A stretch of 64,000 nt of DNA, from NCBI RefSeq assembly GCF_003610455.1, contig NZ_RAQK01000001.1, positions 1,240,001 to 1,304,000 on the forward strand, given 5' to 3'. The stretch is from Sulfitobacter guttiformis (GTDB lineage Bacteria; Pseudomonadota; Alphaproteobacteria; Rhodobacterales; Rhodobacteraceae). This document shows, in pieces, positions 54,643-64,000 of the stretch (positions are counted from its first letter, which is position 1; each line of letters begins with the position of its first letter). Position numbers and translations under genes: made by a program. The notes beneath the pieces were generated by a model that was not told the DNA's origin, searched no databases, and worked only from the letters and a program-made list of their open reading frames with translations.

Positions 54643-56865
54643 CTAGCGATCTCCGCTGTTGCGGTTAGAAGAGCCGCCTCCGCCAATCCCGCCAAAGATA
54701 TCCTGCAAAACCTGATCAATAATATTCCCAGGGCGCTGGGGCGCTGGGGCCTGCGAAACCGGTGCCTGTTCAACAGGCATTACCTCGTTTACGTCACCAT
54801 TGAAAATAACTTGTGCAGGTGCTGGCAGGACCATTGGCAAGGGCTTGACCGGAACGCCCTCGTGTACTCGGCTCATCACTTCACGCCATATCTCGGTGGG
54901 CAGGCCGCCGCCTGTGACCCCTTTTAGTGGAGTGTTGTCGTCATAACCCATCCAAACACCAGCAACGTAGTCAGCGGAGAAGCCGATAAACCACGCGTCT
55001 TTGGCCGCTGATGTGGTACCTGTTTTCCCAGCAAGCTGGCGCCCGCCGAATTGTGCGCGCTGGCCCGTCCCTTCCGAGACGACCTTTTCCATCATATAGA
55101 TCAGCTGACCTGCGGCGGTTTCCTGAATGACCCGCTCCCCTATGCCACCGCCGGTCCCCATCAACGCTTCTGAATCGCCTTGCAGGCGCAGATCTATCAG
55201 GCCGTATGGCGTAACCGATGATCCGCCATTCAGAATGCCGGCGAACGCGCCTGTCATCTCGATCAATGTGCTTTCGGAGGCGCCAAGCGCCAGCGCCGGA
55301 CCAGCAGCAAGGTCATTCTTGATCCCGAACTGCGATGCAACGATGCTTACAGTCTCGCGGCCAACTGATTCAGATATTTTCACTGCTGGAATATTCAGCG
55401 ATTGGGCCAAGGCATTTGTCATCGTGGTCTGGCCGCTAAAGCTGTTCGTGTAGTTTTTGGGACACCACTGGCCCGATCCGGGGATGTTTAGGCAATAAGG
55501 GCTGTCGTCCACCAGATCGTTCGGCGAGTACCCCAGATCAAGCGCGGCGGCATAGACGAACGGCTTGAAAGCTGATCCAGTCTGCCGCAACGCCTGTGTG
55601 GCTCGGTTAAACGCTCCCGACACCTTGGTTTTACGCCCGCCCACCATCGCACGCACAGCACCGTCCGCACTCATCACCACAATCGCGGCCTGCGCTTTGG
55701 ATCCTTCGCGCACCTTGTTGTCAAAGACCCATTGCAATCCCTCGACTGCGGCGCGCTGCATCCTCTGGTCCAGCGTTGTGCGGATAATGACATCTTCGGT
55801 AGTGTTTCGGGTAAAAAACTCCGGCCCTGTGGACATGACCCAATCCGCGAAATATCCGCCCGCACGCGCCTCTGCGGCATCGGACAGGGTCGCGGGGTTG
55901 GCCATGGCATTCGCTACCTCTTGATCTGTCAGATAGCCCTGTTCGTTCATCAGACGCAGCACAGTTGCCGCACGGTTGCGCGACCTCTCGAGGTTAGATG
56001 TCGGCGACAGCGTGCTGGGAGCGGTCAACAAACCAGCGATTGTCGCAGCTTCGGCAGGATCTACTTCCGATGCCGACTTACCAAAAAAGCGCTGCGCAGC
56101 AGCCTCTGCACCATAAGCACCGCCCCCCATATAGGCACGGTTGAGGTAAATCGACAGGATATCATCCTTGGAATACTTGGCTTCCATTGCCAGCGCATAA
56201 ACCGCTTCTTTTGCTTTGCGCTTGATTGAGCCACGGCGGCACTCTGCCTCGTATTGCGCCTCTGTCATGCCTGCAGTCGGGTCGAAAGGCTCTCCCAGAC
56301 AGAGAAGCTTCGCGGTCTGCTGCGTGATGGTTGAGCCGCCGTGGCCGGATAAAGGTCCACGCCCTTCGCTGAGGTTGATGCGCACAGCCGAAGCGATACC
56401 ACGAGGACTAAGGCCGAAATGCTTGTAAAACCGCCTGTCCTCGGTCGCGATGACGGCATTTTTGAGGTAGGGCGAGACGCTATTTGCACGAATTGGGCCG
56501 CCAAACTGGTCACCGCGCCATGCGAATACTTCGCCGTTCTGGTCCAACATCGTGACCGATCCGTTCGCCCGACCGTCCAGCAAATCATCAAGCGGCGGAA
56601 GCGTGGTGTAGAAATAACCAACAATCAGCGCAAGCACGGCAATACCGACGAGCGCAGAGCGCGAAGCGATGACCCAGATCAAACGAAAGAAGAACCGCAC
56701 AATTGCGTTCAAAAACCCGAGAATGCCGCCACGACGCTTGGGGGCATATTTACGGCGGGTCTTTGCTTTGGGTTTCGAAGTCGGCTTGGCCGCTGCCGGT
56801 TTCGCCATTTTACGATACCGGTTTTCGGCCACCAAAGGGCCTTTACGCTTGGATGAATCACTCAT
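54643..56865 (-). CDS. Penicillin-binding protein 1A family transglycosylase/transpeptidase
   Basis: A bifunctional class A PBP that polymerises and cross-links peptidoglycan. 740 residues: basic Lys/Pro-rich cytoplasmic tail (about 1-48), one membrane helix, the GT51 domain with catalytic Glu in VIATEDRRFYKHFGLS and GGSTITQQTAKLL, then the transpeptidase domain with SxxK in RQTGSAFKPFVYAAAL, SLN in AQSLNIPAVKI and KTGTT in LAGKTGTTSAAKDAWFIG. A Pro/Gln-rich and Gly/Ser tail (about 690-740) ends the protein. Stands alone, divergent from glnK. Confidence 0.92.
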   Translation of the reverse strand: MSDSSKRKGPLVAENRYRKMAKPAAAKPTSKPKAKTRRKYAPKRRGGILGFLNAIVRFFFRLIWVIASRSALVGIAVLALIVGYFYTTLPPLDDLLDGRANGSVTMLDQNGEVFAWRGDQFGGPIRANSVSPYLKNAVIATEDRRFYKHFGLSPRGIASAVRINLSEGRGPLSGHGGSTITQQTAKLLCLGEPFDPTAGMTEAQYEAECRRGSIKRKAKEAVYALAMEAKYSKDDILSIYLNRAYMGGGAYGAEAAAQRFFGKSASEVDPAEAATIAGLLTAPSTLSPTSNLERSRNRAATVLRLMNEQGYLTDQEVANAMANPATLSDAAEARAGGYFADWVMSTGPEFFTRNTTEDVIIRTTLDQRMQRAAVEGLQWVFDNKVREGSKAQAAIVVMSADGAVRAMVGGRKTKVSGAFNRATQALRQTGSAFKPFVYAAALDLGYSPNDLVDDSPYCLNIPGSGQWCPKNYTNSFSGQTTMTNALAQSLNIPAVKISESVGRETVSIVASQFGIKNDLAAGPALALGASESTLIEMTGAFAGILNGGSSVTPYGLIDLRLQGDSEALMGTGGGIGERVIQETAAGQLIYMMEKVVSEGTGQRAQFGGRQLAGKTGTTSAAKDAWFIGFSADYVAGVWMGYDDNTPLKGVTGGGLPTEIWREVMSRVHEGVPVKPLPMVLPAPAQVIFNGDVNEVMPVEQAPVSQAPAPQRPGNIIDQVLQDIFGGIGGGGSSNRNSGDR

Positions 56866-57007
56866 TAATGGGGCCTGCTCGCCTGCTGTTTTGTTGCACC
56901 ATAACCCTCTTACACAAGTTTGTTTAGCGTTTGATCAACTGCAATCTCTCATATTTTTGCACATTTTTTAATCATATTAATATAATTGCCTAAAATTGTG
57001 GCATTAA

Positions 57008-57457
<450 letters not shown>

Positions 57458-57473
57458 ACCAAGGATGATAATG

Positions 57474-58811
57474 ATGAACAAGAAATACCTCATTCCAGTC
57501 ACCGTTGCCGCAGCCGCGCTGCCGACGTTTGTACTGGCCCAAGATACGGCTGCTGCCGGAGCGGTGCCTGTGACCGCTGAAATGATCTGGATCATGAACT
57601 CCTTGCTGTTCCTGATCGGCGGCTTTTTGGTGTTCTGGATGGCTGCGGGTTTTGCAATGCTCGAAGGCGGTCTCGTCCGCTCCAAGAACGTTACCATGCA
57701 GATGACCAAAAATATTGCTCTCTTTTCTCTCGCGTCAATCGCCTATTGGGCGTTCGGATATAACTTGATGTATCCACTCGGCACATGGTCGGTCGAGGGC
57801 GTACTCTCGGGCGTGTTCGGTGTCGGCGTACTAGAGGCAGTAGGCATTGATCTGGCTGGTGCGGATGATGGCGAGTATGCCTCCACCGGTTCCGACTTCT
57901 TCTTCCAGTTGATGTTCTGCGCAGCTACCGCGTCGATTGTTTCGGGCGCATTGGCCGAGCGGATCAAACTATGGCCCTTCCTCGTGTTCGTGGTCATCCT
58001 GACGGGCATCATCTATCCGCTTCAGGCATCCTGGAAATGGGGCGGTGGCTTCCTTGACGAAATGGGCTTCCTCGATTTTGCAGGCTCCACTGTTGTGCAC
58101 TCTGTAGGCGGCTGGGCTGCTCTGGCAGGCGCACTGATCCTCGGACCCCGTATCGGCAAGTACAAAGATGGTCGTGTGAACCCTATGCCTGGTTCGAACC
58201 TTGCACTTGCGACACTGGGAACGTTCATCCTGTGGATGGGTTGGTTCGGCTTTAACGGCGGCTCGCAGCTCGCCATGGGCTCTGTCGGTGATATCGCAGA
58301 TGTTTCGCGCATTTTTGCAAACACAAACGCAGCTGCAGCTGGTGGTGCGGTCGTCGCACTGATCGCGACACAACTTCTCTACAAAAAGCCTGACCTGACC
58401 ATGATCCTTAATGGTGCGCTGGCAGGACTTGTATCCATCACAGCAGAGCCGCTGACGCCAACTCTCGGCATGGCGACGCTGATCGGTGGCGTGGGTGGCC
58501 TCATCGTGGTCTTCGCGGTGCCCTTCCTCGACAAGCTCAAGATCGATGATGTGGTCGGCGCGATCCCTGTGCACCTGTTTGGCGGCATCTGGGGCACTAT
58601 TGCGGTTGTCTTCACCAATGGTGATGCAAGCCTCGGTACTCAGCTCTATTCGATCCTTGTGATCGGTGTATTTGCCTTCGTCACCTCAGGTGTCGTCTGG
58701 TTTATCCTCAAAGCAACTGTGGGCATCCGCGTCAGCGAAGAGGCCGAAATCAAAGGTCTGGATATGGCGGAAATGGGTATGGAAGCCTACCCTGATTTCA
58801 CACGCGGCTAA
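57474..58811 (+). CDS. amtB: Ammonium transporter
   Basis: An inner-membrane ammonium/ammonia channel. 445 residues: signal peptide (LIPVTVAAAALPTFVLAQ), eleven hydrophobic helices, and family landmarks AGFAMLEGGLVRSKNV (ligand entry), DFAGSTVVHSVGGWAALAGA with the first pore His (His in STVVHSVGG), and DVVGAIPVHLFGGIWGT with the second pore His. The C-terminal tail that binds GlnK ends in AEMGMEAYPDFTRG. AAGGA precedes ATG 57474; an ATG one codon upstream is also possible. Confidence 0.94.
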   Translation: MNKKYLIPVTVAAAALPTFVLAQDTAAAGAVPVTAEMIWIMNSLLFLIGGFLVFWMAAGFAMLEGGLVRSKNVTMQMTKNIALFSLASIAYWAFGYNLMYPLGTWSVEGVLSGVFGVGVLEAVGIDLAGADDGEYASTGSDFFFQLMFCAATASIVSGALAERIKLWPFLVFVVILTGIIYPLQASWKWGGGFLDEMGFLDFAGSTVVHSVGGWAALAGALILGPRIGKYKDGRVNPMPGSNLALATLGTFILWMGWFGFNGGSQLAMGSVGDIADVSRIFANTNAAAAGGAVVALIATQLLYKKPDLTMILNGALAGLVSITAEPLTPTLGMATLIGGVGGLIVVFAVPFLDKLKIDDVVGAIPVHLFGGIWGTIAVVFTNGDASLGTQLYSILVIGVFAFVTSGVVWFILKATVGIRVSEEAEIKGLDMAEMGMEAYPDFTRG

Positions 58812-58821
58812 TAATGCCTTT

Positions 58822-58846
58822 GGCCCTCCGCATTAGGAGGGCCTTT
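58822..58846 (+). terminator. Terminator of glnK-amtB
   Basis: GGCCCTCC (58822-58829) and GGAGGGCC (58836-58843) form a perfect 8-bp stem with a 6-base loop, followed by TTTCTT, 11 bp past the amtB stop. Confidence 0.85.
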
Positions 58847-58861
58847 CTTGCTAGAAATAAG

Positions 58862-58897
58862 GAGGGCCTCGCATCGGTATGATGCGAGGCCCTCTTT
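58862..58897. terminator. Long-stem hairpin between amtB and the aminotransferase gene
   Basis: A perfect 14-bp stem (arms 58862-58875 and 58881-58894) with a 5-base loop. On the minus strand it lies 23 bp past the aminotransferase stop. TTT flanks the plus side and CCTTATTTC the minus side, so it probably ends the sseA-aminotransferase transcript and insulates both operons. Confidence 0.8.
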
Positions 58898-58919
58898 AAA
58901 TCACCGGTTATAGAGGCAG

Positions 58920-60104
58920 CTAGATACCAGCGCCAATGATCGCCTTTGCGAGGATCGGCACAGTTTGGGCATTCAGCCCTGCAATGTTCATACGGCTGTC
59001 TCCAACCATATAAATACCGTGCTCGAGGCGTAGTTTCTCTACCATGTCGGGCGTAGTCCCCAGCCGCGAAAACATACCCCGATGCTGTGCCAGAAAGCCG
59101 AAGCGGTCAGAGCCGGACAGGTCCTGAAGCTCCTGCGCCAGTTGCTTGCGCAAACCCAGCATCGACAGGCGCACGTCCTCCAGCTCCGCCTGCCAGTCCG
59201 CGCGCAACGCGTCATCGGTCAGGATCATCGTCACCAACCGCGCACCGTGATCGGGCGGGAAGCTGAAATTCTGGCGGTTCAGGTAGGCGAGCGTGCCCTG
59301 ATTGAGCGCCCGCGCCCCTCCATCCACACTGGTGACCATCAGCAGGCCTGTCCGCTCGCGGTAGATGCCAAAGTTTTTGGAGCAGCTTGCCGCAATGATG
59401 CACTCCGGCACCGCCGCAGCAACTTTGCGGGTGGCCGCCGCGTCCTGCTCGAGGCCTTCGCCAAAGCCCTGATAGGCAATATCAATCATTGGTGTGGCAC
59501 CTGTTGAGAGCAGGACCTCGATCACCGCATCCCATTCAGCGCTGTTCAGGTTTGCGCCTGTGGGATTGTGGCAGCAACCATGCAGCAAAACTACATCACC
59601 CTTTTTCGCAGTCTTGAGGTCGGCAATCAGCCCGTCAAAATCAACGCCGCGGGTTTCCTCATCGAAGTAGCGATAAGGCACCATCTCGATTCCAAGATAT
59701 GCCAGCATCGACAAATGGTTCGGCCATGTCGGATCAGAAACAAATACTCGGGCCGCGGGACGGGCCATCTGGATCAGTTCGAATGCTTGCCGGACCGCAC
59801 CGGTCCCCCCCGGGGTAGCAGCAGCAGCGACATTTTCTCGCGGTACAGCATCACCCAAAACCAGATCAGCCATCGCATCTCCAAAGGCTGGATCACCAGC
59901 GAGACCGGTATAAACCTTGCTGTCCTGTGTCTCCCATAGCTTGTGCTCAGCTGATTTTACGGCACGCATTACCGGCGTGAGGCCGGTAGCATCCTTGTAC
60001 ACGCCCACTCCCAGATCAACTTTATCAGCGCGCGGGTCGTCACGGTACATCTGGATCAATGCCAGAATTTTATCCGCTGGCTGTTGCTTGAGGGTCTCGA
60101 ACAT
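58920..60104 (-). CDS. Aromatic/aspartate-type aminotransferase (TyrB-like)
   Basis: A class I PLP aminotransferase of 394 residues of the AspC/TyrB Ia-gamma group: start MFETLKQQPADKILALIQMYRDDPRADKVDLGVGVYKD (key residues LGVGVYKD), HGCCHNPTGANL, DIAYQGFGEGLEQDA with the pyridine-binding Asp, and the PLP-lysine in ASCSKNFGIYRERTG. It moves amino groups between aspartate or aromatic acids and 2-oxoglutarate. ATG 60104 shares one base with the sseA stop, so it is coupled to sseA; that neighbour hints that cysteine may also be a substrate. Frame extension to 60158 overlaps sseA and is not used. Confidence 0.87.
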   Translation of the reverse strand: MFETLKQQPADKILALIQMYRDDPRADKVDLGVGVYKDATGLTPVMRAVKSAEHKLWETQDSKVYTGLAGDPAFGDAMADLVLGDAVPRENVAAAATPGGTGAVRQAFELIQMARPAARVFVSDPTWPNHLSMLAYLGIEMVPYRYFDEETRGVDFDGLIADLKTAKKGDVVLLHGCCHNPTGANLNSAEWDAVIEVLLSTGATPMIDIAYQGFGEGLEQDAAATRKVAAAVPECIIAASCSKNFGIYRERTGLLMVTSVDGGARALNQGTLAYLNRQNFSFPPDHGARLVTMILTDDALRADWQAELEDVRLSMLGLRKQLAQELQDLSGSDRFGFLAQHRGMFSRLGTTPDMVEKLRLEHGIYMVGDSRMNIAGLNAQTVPILAKAIIGAGI

Positions 60105-60958
60105 TATGCGTCTCCGGTCGCTATCGGCACTGTCGGGAACATCCCCCACTCGGCCCATGATCCATCATAAAGGGCCCACTCGTGATGCCCCATCCGCTCC
60201 AGCGCAAGCGCGAGAACGGAAGCCGTAATTCCTGACCCGCAGGAGGTGATTACGGGTTTGTCCAGATCAACACCAGCCGCCTCGAATACTGTGCGCATCT
60301 CCTCGACACTCTTCATGGTCTGATCGGCATTCAGAACCGATGCGAAGGGCACATTTCTCGATTTAGGAATATGACCCGCCCGCAGTCCCTCACGGGGCTC
60401 TGGTGCTTCACCGCGGAACCGTGCAGCGGCGCGTGCATCTACAATCTGCGGCATCCCCAACTTGGAGGCATGCGCGACCTGCGTCACATCCCGCACCAGA
60501 TGGTTCTGGAACCGTACAGTCATATGCCTGTCCCGCGGAATCGGTGACATATCCTCGGTCGGGCGCCCTTCTGCCAGCCATTTGGGCAAACCGCCGTCCA
60601 ACACAGCAACATTCTCCTGACCCATCAGCTTGAACAGCCACCACACACGTGGCGCGGACAGAATGCCAGCTCCGTCATAGACAACTATCTGATGACCGTC
60701 GCCCACACCCAGCGCCCGCATCCGTGACATAAATTTCTCTATGGGCGGCGCCATATGAGGCAAATCCGAACGCGCATCCGAAACCTCGTCGATATCGAAG
60801 AAGCGCGCACCCGGAATGTGCCCTTCGCTATATTCGCGCTTTGGATCGCGCCCGTCAGCCGGCAAATACCACGACGCATCCAAAATTCTAAGATCAGGGT
60901 CTTTGAGATGCTTGGCCAACCAATCGGTAGACACAAGTGTTTTGGGATCATCAATCAT
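60104..60958 (-). CDS. sseA: 3-mercaptopyruvate sulfurtransferase
   Basis: Transfers sulfur from 3-mercaptopyruvate to thiols or cyanide, leaving pyruvate. 284 residues in two rhodanese domains; the catalytic Cys is in VITSCGSGITASVLALAL, where CGSGITA matches the CGSGVTA loop of mercaptopyruvate rather than thiosulfate sulfurtransferase. The N-terminal domain includes ILDASWYLPADGRDPKREY and DGAGILSAPRVWW. AAGGAG precedes ATG 60958. Its stop overlaps the aminotransferase start by one base. Confidence 0.9.
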   Translation of the reverse strand: MIDDPKTLVSTDWLAKHLKDPDLRILDASWYLPADGRDPKREYSEGHIPGARFFDIDEVSDARSDLPHMAPPIEKFMSRMRALGVGDGHQIVVYDGAGILSAPRVWWLFKLMGQENVAVLDGGLPKWLAEGRPTEDMSPIPRDRHMTVRFQNHLVRDVTQVAHASKLGMPQIVDARAAARFRGEAPEPREGLRAGHIPKSRNVPFASVLNADQTMKSVEEMRTVFEAAGVDLDKPVITSCGSGITASVLALALERMGHHEWALYDGSWAEWGMFPTVPIATGDA

Positions 60959-61030
60959 GGCAGCTCCTTTTACGGTATCCCTACTGCCTACTCCGGCAGA
61001 AAAATCCTGACAAGACCGCTGCGCCTCACT

Positions 61031-61519
61031 CTATCCGTTATCTTTGAGGAGGCGCGATTTTTGGCGGGACCAGTCGCGCTTTGCAGCATCTTCACGCTTG
61101 TCATGCAGCTTTTTACCCTTGGCGATACCGATCTTGATCTTCGCCATGCCACGGTGATTGAAATACATCACAAGCGGGACCAGCGTCATGCCTTTGCGCT
61201 GGGTCTCGTTCCACATGTTCGCCAACTGTTTACCCGACACCAGCAACTTGCGACGGCGCCGCTCTTCGTGGCCGAAGGTTTTTGCCTGCTTGTAGGGCGC
61301 AATATAACTGTTCACGAGCCACAGTTCGCCATCTTCGACAGCCGCATAGCTCTCGGCAATGTTGGAGCCGCCCATTCGGAGGCTTTTCACTTCGGAACCC
61401 TCAAGCATGATCCCGCATTCGACATCGTCCTCGATGGCGTAATCAAACCGCGCACGGCGATTTTCTGCGATGACCTTGTAGTTGGGGTCCGATTTGGTGG
61501 ATGATTTTACCTGAGCCAT
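61031..61519 (-). CDS. smpB: SsrA-binding protein SmpB
   Basis: Binds tmRNA and takes part in trans-translation to rescue stalled ribosomes. 162 residues with the SmpB barrel: [54 protein letters not shown] (key residues GSEVKSLR), and the basic C-terminal tail [20 protein letters not shown] that enters the mRNA channel. The tmRNA gene (ssrA) is not seen in the window. The gene stands alone. Confidence 0.95.
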   Translation of the reverse strand: MAQVKSSTKSDPNYKVIAENRRARFDYAIEDDVECGIMLEGSEVKSLRMGGSNIAESYAAVEDGELWLVNSYIAPYKQAKTFGHEERRRRKLLVSGKQLANMWNETQRKGMTLVPLVMYFNHRGMAKIKIGIAKGKKLHDKREDAAKRDWSRQKSRLLKDNG

Positions 61520-61564
61520 AGTGTGCGATGTAGGGCTCTATCGCCCTACGTGCAAGGGATCGCC

Positions 61565-62122
61565 TTAGCGCAGCCCGTTTACAGCCAGATATTTTGCAAG
61601 ATCCACAATGATCTGCCCCCGCGCACGTGCAATTGCTGCGGGCCCACCTTTTGGATCATAGGCAACTGCCAAATCAAAAGCACCCGAGCGTTCGCGCCCT
61701 TGGAAAACGCCGACGAAATACTGCCCCGTCGCACGAAACACCCCGTCCGTTCCCGCGATCAAATCGGAAAAGCGCACATCAAGTGTGGCAGACGGGCTTT
61801 CCTCAAAGGGCCACGGCTCGGACGCGACGCGCTTACCACTCAAGCGCGCTAGATGGCGGCTCAGTTCGAGGCCGACAGCGCGCTCGGGCGCATCGGCCCA
61901 AAGAACCTTGGACGTGATCAGCGTGCCATCAGGCGCCTGCTGAGCAATCTCATCCGCAGAGGCATAAGTGGGCAATGAAACATCTCTTACCTCGACCGAG
62001 GTGAACGCAATCGGCACCGTCTCGGTGATAGCGGGGGACTGCACCACGATGCTGTCGGGGGCACCGCAAGCGGCAAGAATGGCCAACGCGCCAGCGGCGG
62101 CAACAGATTTCAACATATTCAT
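61565..62122 (-). CDS. ABC-type transport auxiliary lipoprotein (PqiC-like)
   Basis: A 185-residue lipoprotein of the PqiC/ABC_trans_aux family. The signal peptide ends in lipobox ILAACG, and the mature part has SIVVQSPAITETVPIAFTSVEVRDVSLPTYA, the family opening, and the C-terminal AIARARGQIIVDLAKYLAV helix. In E. coli PqiC is an outer-membrane lipoprotein working with the MCE protein PqiB in lipid or small-molecule transport. ATG 62122 has GGGAAG upstream. It follows the PqiB-like gene directly, which supports the assignment. Confidence 0.8.
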   Translation of the reverse strand: MNMLKSVAAAGALAILAACGAPDSIVVQSPAITETVPIAFTSVEVRDVSLPTYASADEIAQQAPDGTLITSKVLWADAPERAVGLELSRHLARLSGKRVASEPWPFEESPSATLDVRFSDLIAGTDGVFRATGQYFVGVFQGRERSGAFDLAVAYDPKGGPAAIARARGQIIVDLAKYLAVNGLR

Positions 62123-62123
62123 A

Positions 62124-64000
62124 TTATCTTCCCAGCAGCAGTGAGTTAGGATTTCGTTCGATGGTGCGCGCCAGCTTCTCCAGCGCGCCCGCAGCTTGTG
62201 CAATATCGCGTAGGGCGGCCTGTGCAGAACGGCTCAGCTCCTCACCCTGATCAAAGCCGTCGATGGTACGGCCTGCCTGCGCAAAAAGACCGTTCAGCTT
62301 TGTTATCATGCCAGGCAAGTCACGCGCAGACACCGCAATGCTGTCTGCCGCCGTACGCGTCGAGGCAAGTGTCTGGTTCACGTTTTGCACCGCGCCGCCT
62401 TCCCGTAATTCACGCAAGGTCGCGTTCAGCTGGTCTAGCGCGCCAGCCAATGCGGCTGGCAGCTGGGCCGTCTCGGGGCTACTCACCAGTTCCTCGGCAG
62501 AGGACGTAAGAGACGTTAGCTCCTCGATGAGAACATCGAACTCGAGGCTGGCGGCTTTTGCGGCGACCTCCTGTATATCTTCAACGAGCTCGGGCACACC
62601 TACAACCGATGAGGTTACTGCATCAGCAGCCTCCGAGGCAGCAGTCAGGGTGGTCCCCAGCACCTCTGCAATCCGCTGGCGCTCAAGCTCGGCCACGAGG
62701 CCTTCGACGCGGACCAATGTAGAATTAAGCGCAACCGGGATATTTTTGACATCATCGGAGGTTACGATGCTCGACAGATCACTGAGCAGAGTACTCACAT
62801 CTCCGGGTACTTTTTGAAGATCGCCGTTCGACATCAGCATTTCGGCAGAGTTCATGACATTGATCGCACTGTTGAGCAACTCCTCGATGGGGAGATTGTT
62901 GATACGGGTAAACACGCCCTCAACTGTCGCCGCCGCGTCAGATGTCTCACTTTTTGTAGTTGGCATAACGGCAAGATCTGCACCGTTCTGCGTTAGACGT
63001 GCGGTTGGTGCACCCTCCACTTCAATAAGCTCAATTTTGAGTCCACCCGTGAGCAGGCTCGCGGAAGCCAGACGAGCGCGCAGACCATTCGAAACACGGT
63101 CCTGTAACAACGCCAATGCAGATGCTGGAGACACTTCTCCTGGCAGACCAAGGCGAGACGGCTGCACTGAAACGATAACGTTGAGCCGAACGCGGCTGTC
63201 CCCAAACTGGTTGAAATCAACGATCCCGGAGAGGCTGTCGACCGAACCGATGCGGAAGCCACTCAGCTCGACAGGCGCACCGACCGCAAGGCCGGAAACG
63301 TTTTCGTCAAAGATGATACTGAATTGCAGAGGGTCGACTTCGGATTTTGTGAACAGACTGTTCCGCGCCGATTCCTTACCGTCAAAAATCTCATAGACCT
63401 GACCGTCCTGCGCAGGCGCGCCGCCCGAAACAAACGTATCAAAAGTGATACCACCTCCGATCAGTGTCGCAAGCGAAGAGAAGTCAAGTTCCGCACCGGT
63501 CGGTCCGAACGAAAAGCTGAAGCCCGACGTATCCCAGAAGCGTGTTGTTGAACTTATCAGGTTGCGGTGCTCTTCATAAATAATGCCTTCAGAAACAGCA
63601 AATGCGCCACTGCGACCGATTTGAGCGCGCCCCATCTGACCCACCTGAATGCCGCGGAACATGATCGGTGCGTTATCTGTAAGGGTTCCTGTCGCCGTCG
63701 TGCGAAAGGTGATTTGCAGACCACTATCGCCCGGTTTGATCAGCGGGGGAACATCCGACCCTCGGAATGTGGTCGCGACAGGACCGATTTCTGTATCCCA
63801 TGAACCCTCGATGTAGACACCACTCAAGACCGTGCTGAGGCCTGTAATCCCCTGCGCTGTGACCTCCGGCTCGACAATCCAGAAGACCGAACTGCTATCG
63901 ACGTACTCGGCCACATCCTTTTCGAGGCGTATATGTACCTCTACCATGCTGAGCCCCTCGCTGAAGCCTACCTGCTCTACCTGACCTACCTCGATGTCGC
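62124..64000 (-). CDS. MCE-domain intermembrane transport protein (PqiB-like), 5' end cut by window edge
   Basis: At least 624 residues continue to the right edge; the start lies outside. The sequence shows repeated MCE modules: one at the edge (IEVGQVEQVGF), one with MFRGIQVGQMGRAQ and one with VELSGFRIGSVDSLSG, then a long coiled-coil-like helical tail (about the last 250 residues, rich in Ala, Leu, Val). This is the layout of PqiB/LetB proteins that build a hydrophobic tunnel across the periplasm for lipids. The next gene encodes the PqiC-like lipoprotein; a PqiA-like membrane gene is expected just right of the window. Confidence 0.85.
   Translation of the reverse strand, partial: DIEVGQVEQVGFSEGLSMVEVHIRLEKDVAEYVDSSSVFWIVEPEVTAQGITGLSTVLSGVYIEGSWDTEIGPVATTFRGSDVPPLIKPGDSGLQITFRTTATGTLTDNAPIMFRGIQVGQMGRAQIGRSGAFAVSEGIIYEEHRNLISSTTRFWDTSGFSFSFGPTGAELDFSSLATLIGGGITFDTFVSGGAPAQDGQVYEIFDGKESARNSLFTKSEVDPLQFSIIFDENVSGLAVGAPVELSGFRIGSVDSLSGIVDFNQFGDSRVRLNVIVSVQPSRLGLPGEVSPASALALLQDRVSNGLRARLASASLLTGGLKIELIEVEGAPTARLTQNGADLAVMPTTKSETSDAAATVEGVFTRINNLPIEELLNSAINVMNSAEMLMSNGDLQKVPGDVSTLLSDLSSIVTSDDVKNIPVALNSTLVRVEGLVAELERQRIAEVLGTTLTAASEAADAVTSSVVGVPELVEDIQEVAAKAASLEFDVLIEELTSLTSSAEELVSSPETAQLPAALAGALDQLNATLRELREGGAVQNVNQTLASTRTAADSIAVSARDLPGMITKLNGLFAQAGRTIDGFDQGEELSRSAQAALRDIAQAAGALEKLARTIERNPNSLLLGR

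Overview
The window looks like a chromosomal segment of a marine Roseobacter-group alphaproteobacterium (Rhodobacteraceae). Evidence: a complete taurine (C2-sulfonate) dissimilation locus with sulfite dehydrogenase genes, a TauR-type MocR regulator, a betaine-type ABC transporter, many ATGA/GTGA start-stop overlaps, and the characteristic housekeeping genes. The genus cannot be fixed from the sequence alone.

Layout. 1-15.8 kb is the sulfonate region: tauB (cut by the left edge) and tauA on the minus strand, divergent from tpa; a small lipoprotein gene and an RTX-type calcium-binding protein gene sit between tpa and tauR; then tauR-xsc-pta-soeA-soeB-soeC and a coupled GNAT gene run on the plus strand. 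The pathway reads directly off the genes: import (TauAB, with the permease presumably left of the window), transamination to sulfoacetaldehyde (Tpa), cleavage to acetyl phosphate and sulfite (Xsc), acetyl-CoA formation (Pta) and sulfite oxidation (SoeABC). I see four pairs of CTGG-type direct repeats spaced 22-23 bp apart, one before each of tauA, tpa, tauR and xsc, which fit TauR operators. A 30-codon reading frame is wedged by ATGA overlaps on both sides between soeA and soeB.

15.8-39.7 kb is mostly housekeeping: an M20 amidohydrolase, dapA, slt-type transglycosylase, a DMT exporter, separate mnmD and MnmC-like oxidase genes, VOC and flavin reductase genes, an OmpA lipoprotein, an Ada-like methyltransferase divergent from nth, a PfkB kinase, rppH, fadH, a ZntB-like transporter, a LysR regulator, a four-gene minus-strand run (molybdopterin-binding CinA-like, GNAT, AhpD-like, OmpA), sfsA, map, rsmD, a ferredoxin-reductase-like flavoprotein and a peroxiredoxin.

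39.7-47.8 kb is the accessory part: long AT-rich non-coding stretches, a small membrane-anchored hypothetical protein, a short HPF/RaiA-like protein, a betaine/TMAO-type ABC operon, an orphan Xre/MbcA/ParS-type antitoxin gene without a visible toxin, and a transposase-like gene broken by several frameshifts.

47.8-64 kb returns to core-like content: mscS, phhB, a FemAB-like protein, a glycerophosphodiesterase, ridA, a type I secretion pair (HlyD and PrtD families), a PBP1A, glnK-amtB, an aminotransferase overlapping sseA (together a possible cysteine to mercaptopyruvate to pyruvate route), smpB, and the end of an MCE/PqiB-type lipid-transport operon cut by the right edge. I found no tRNA, rRNA or CRISPR array.
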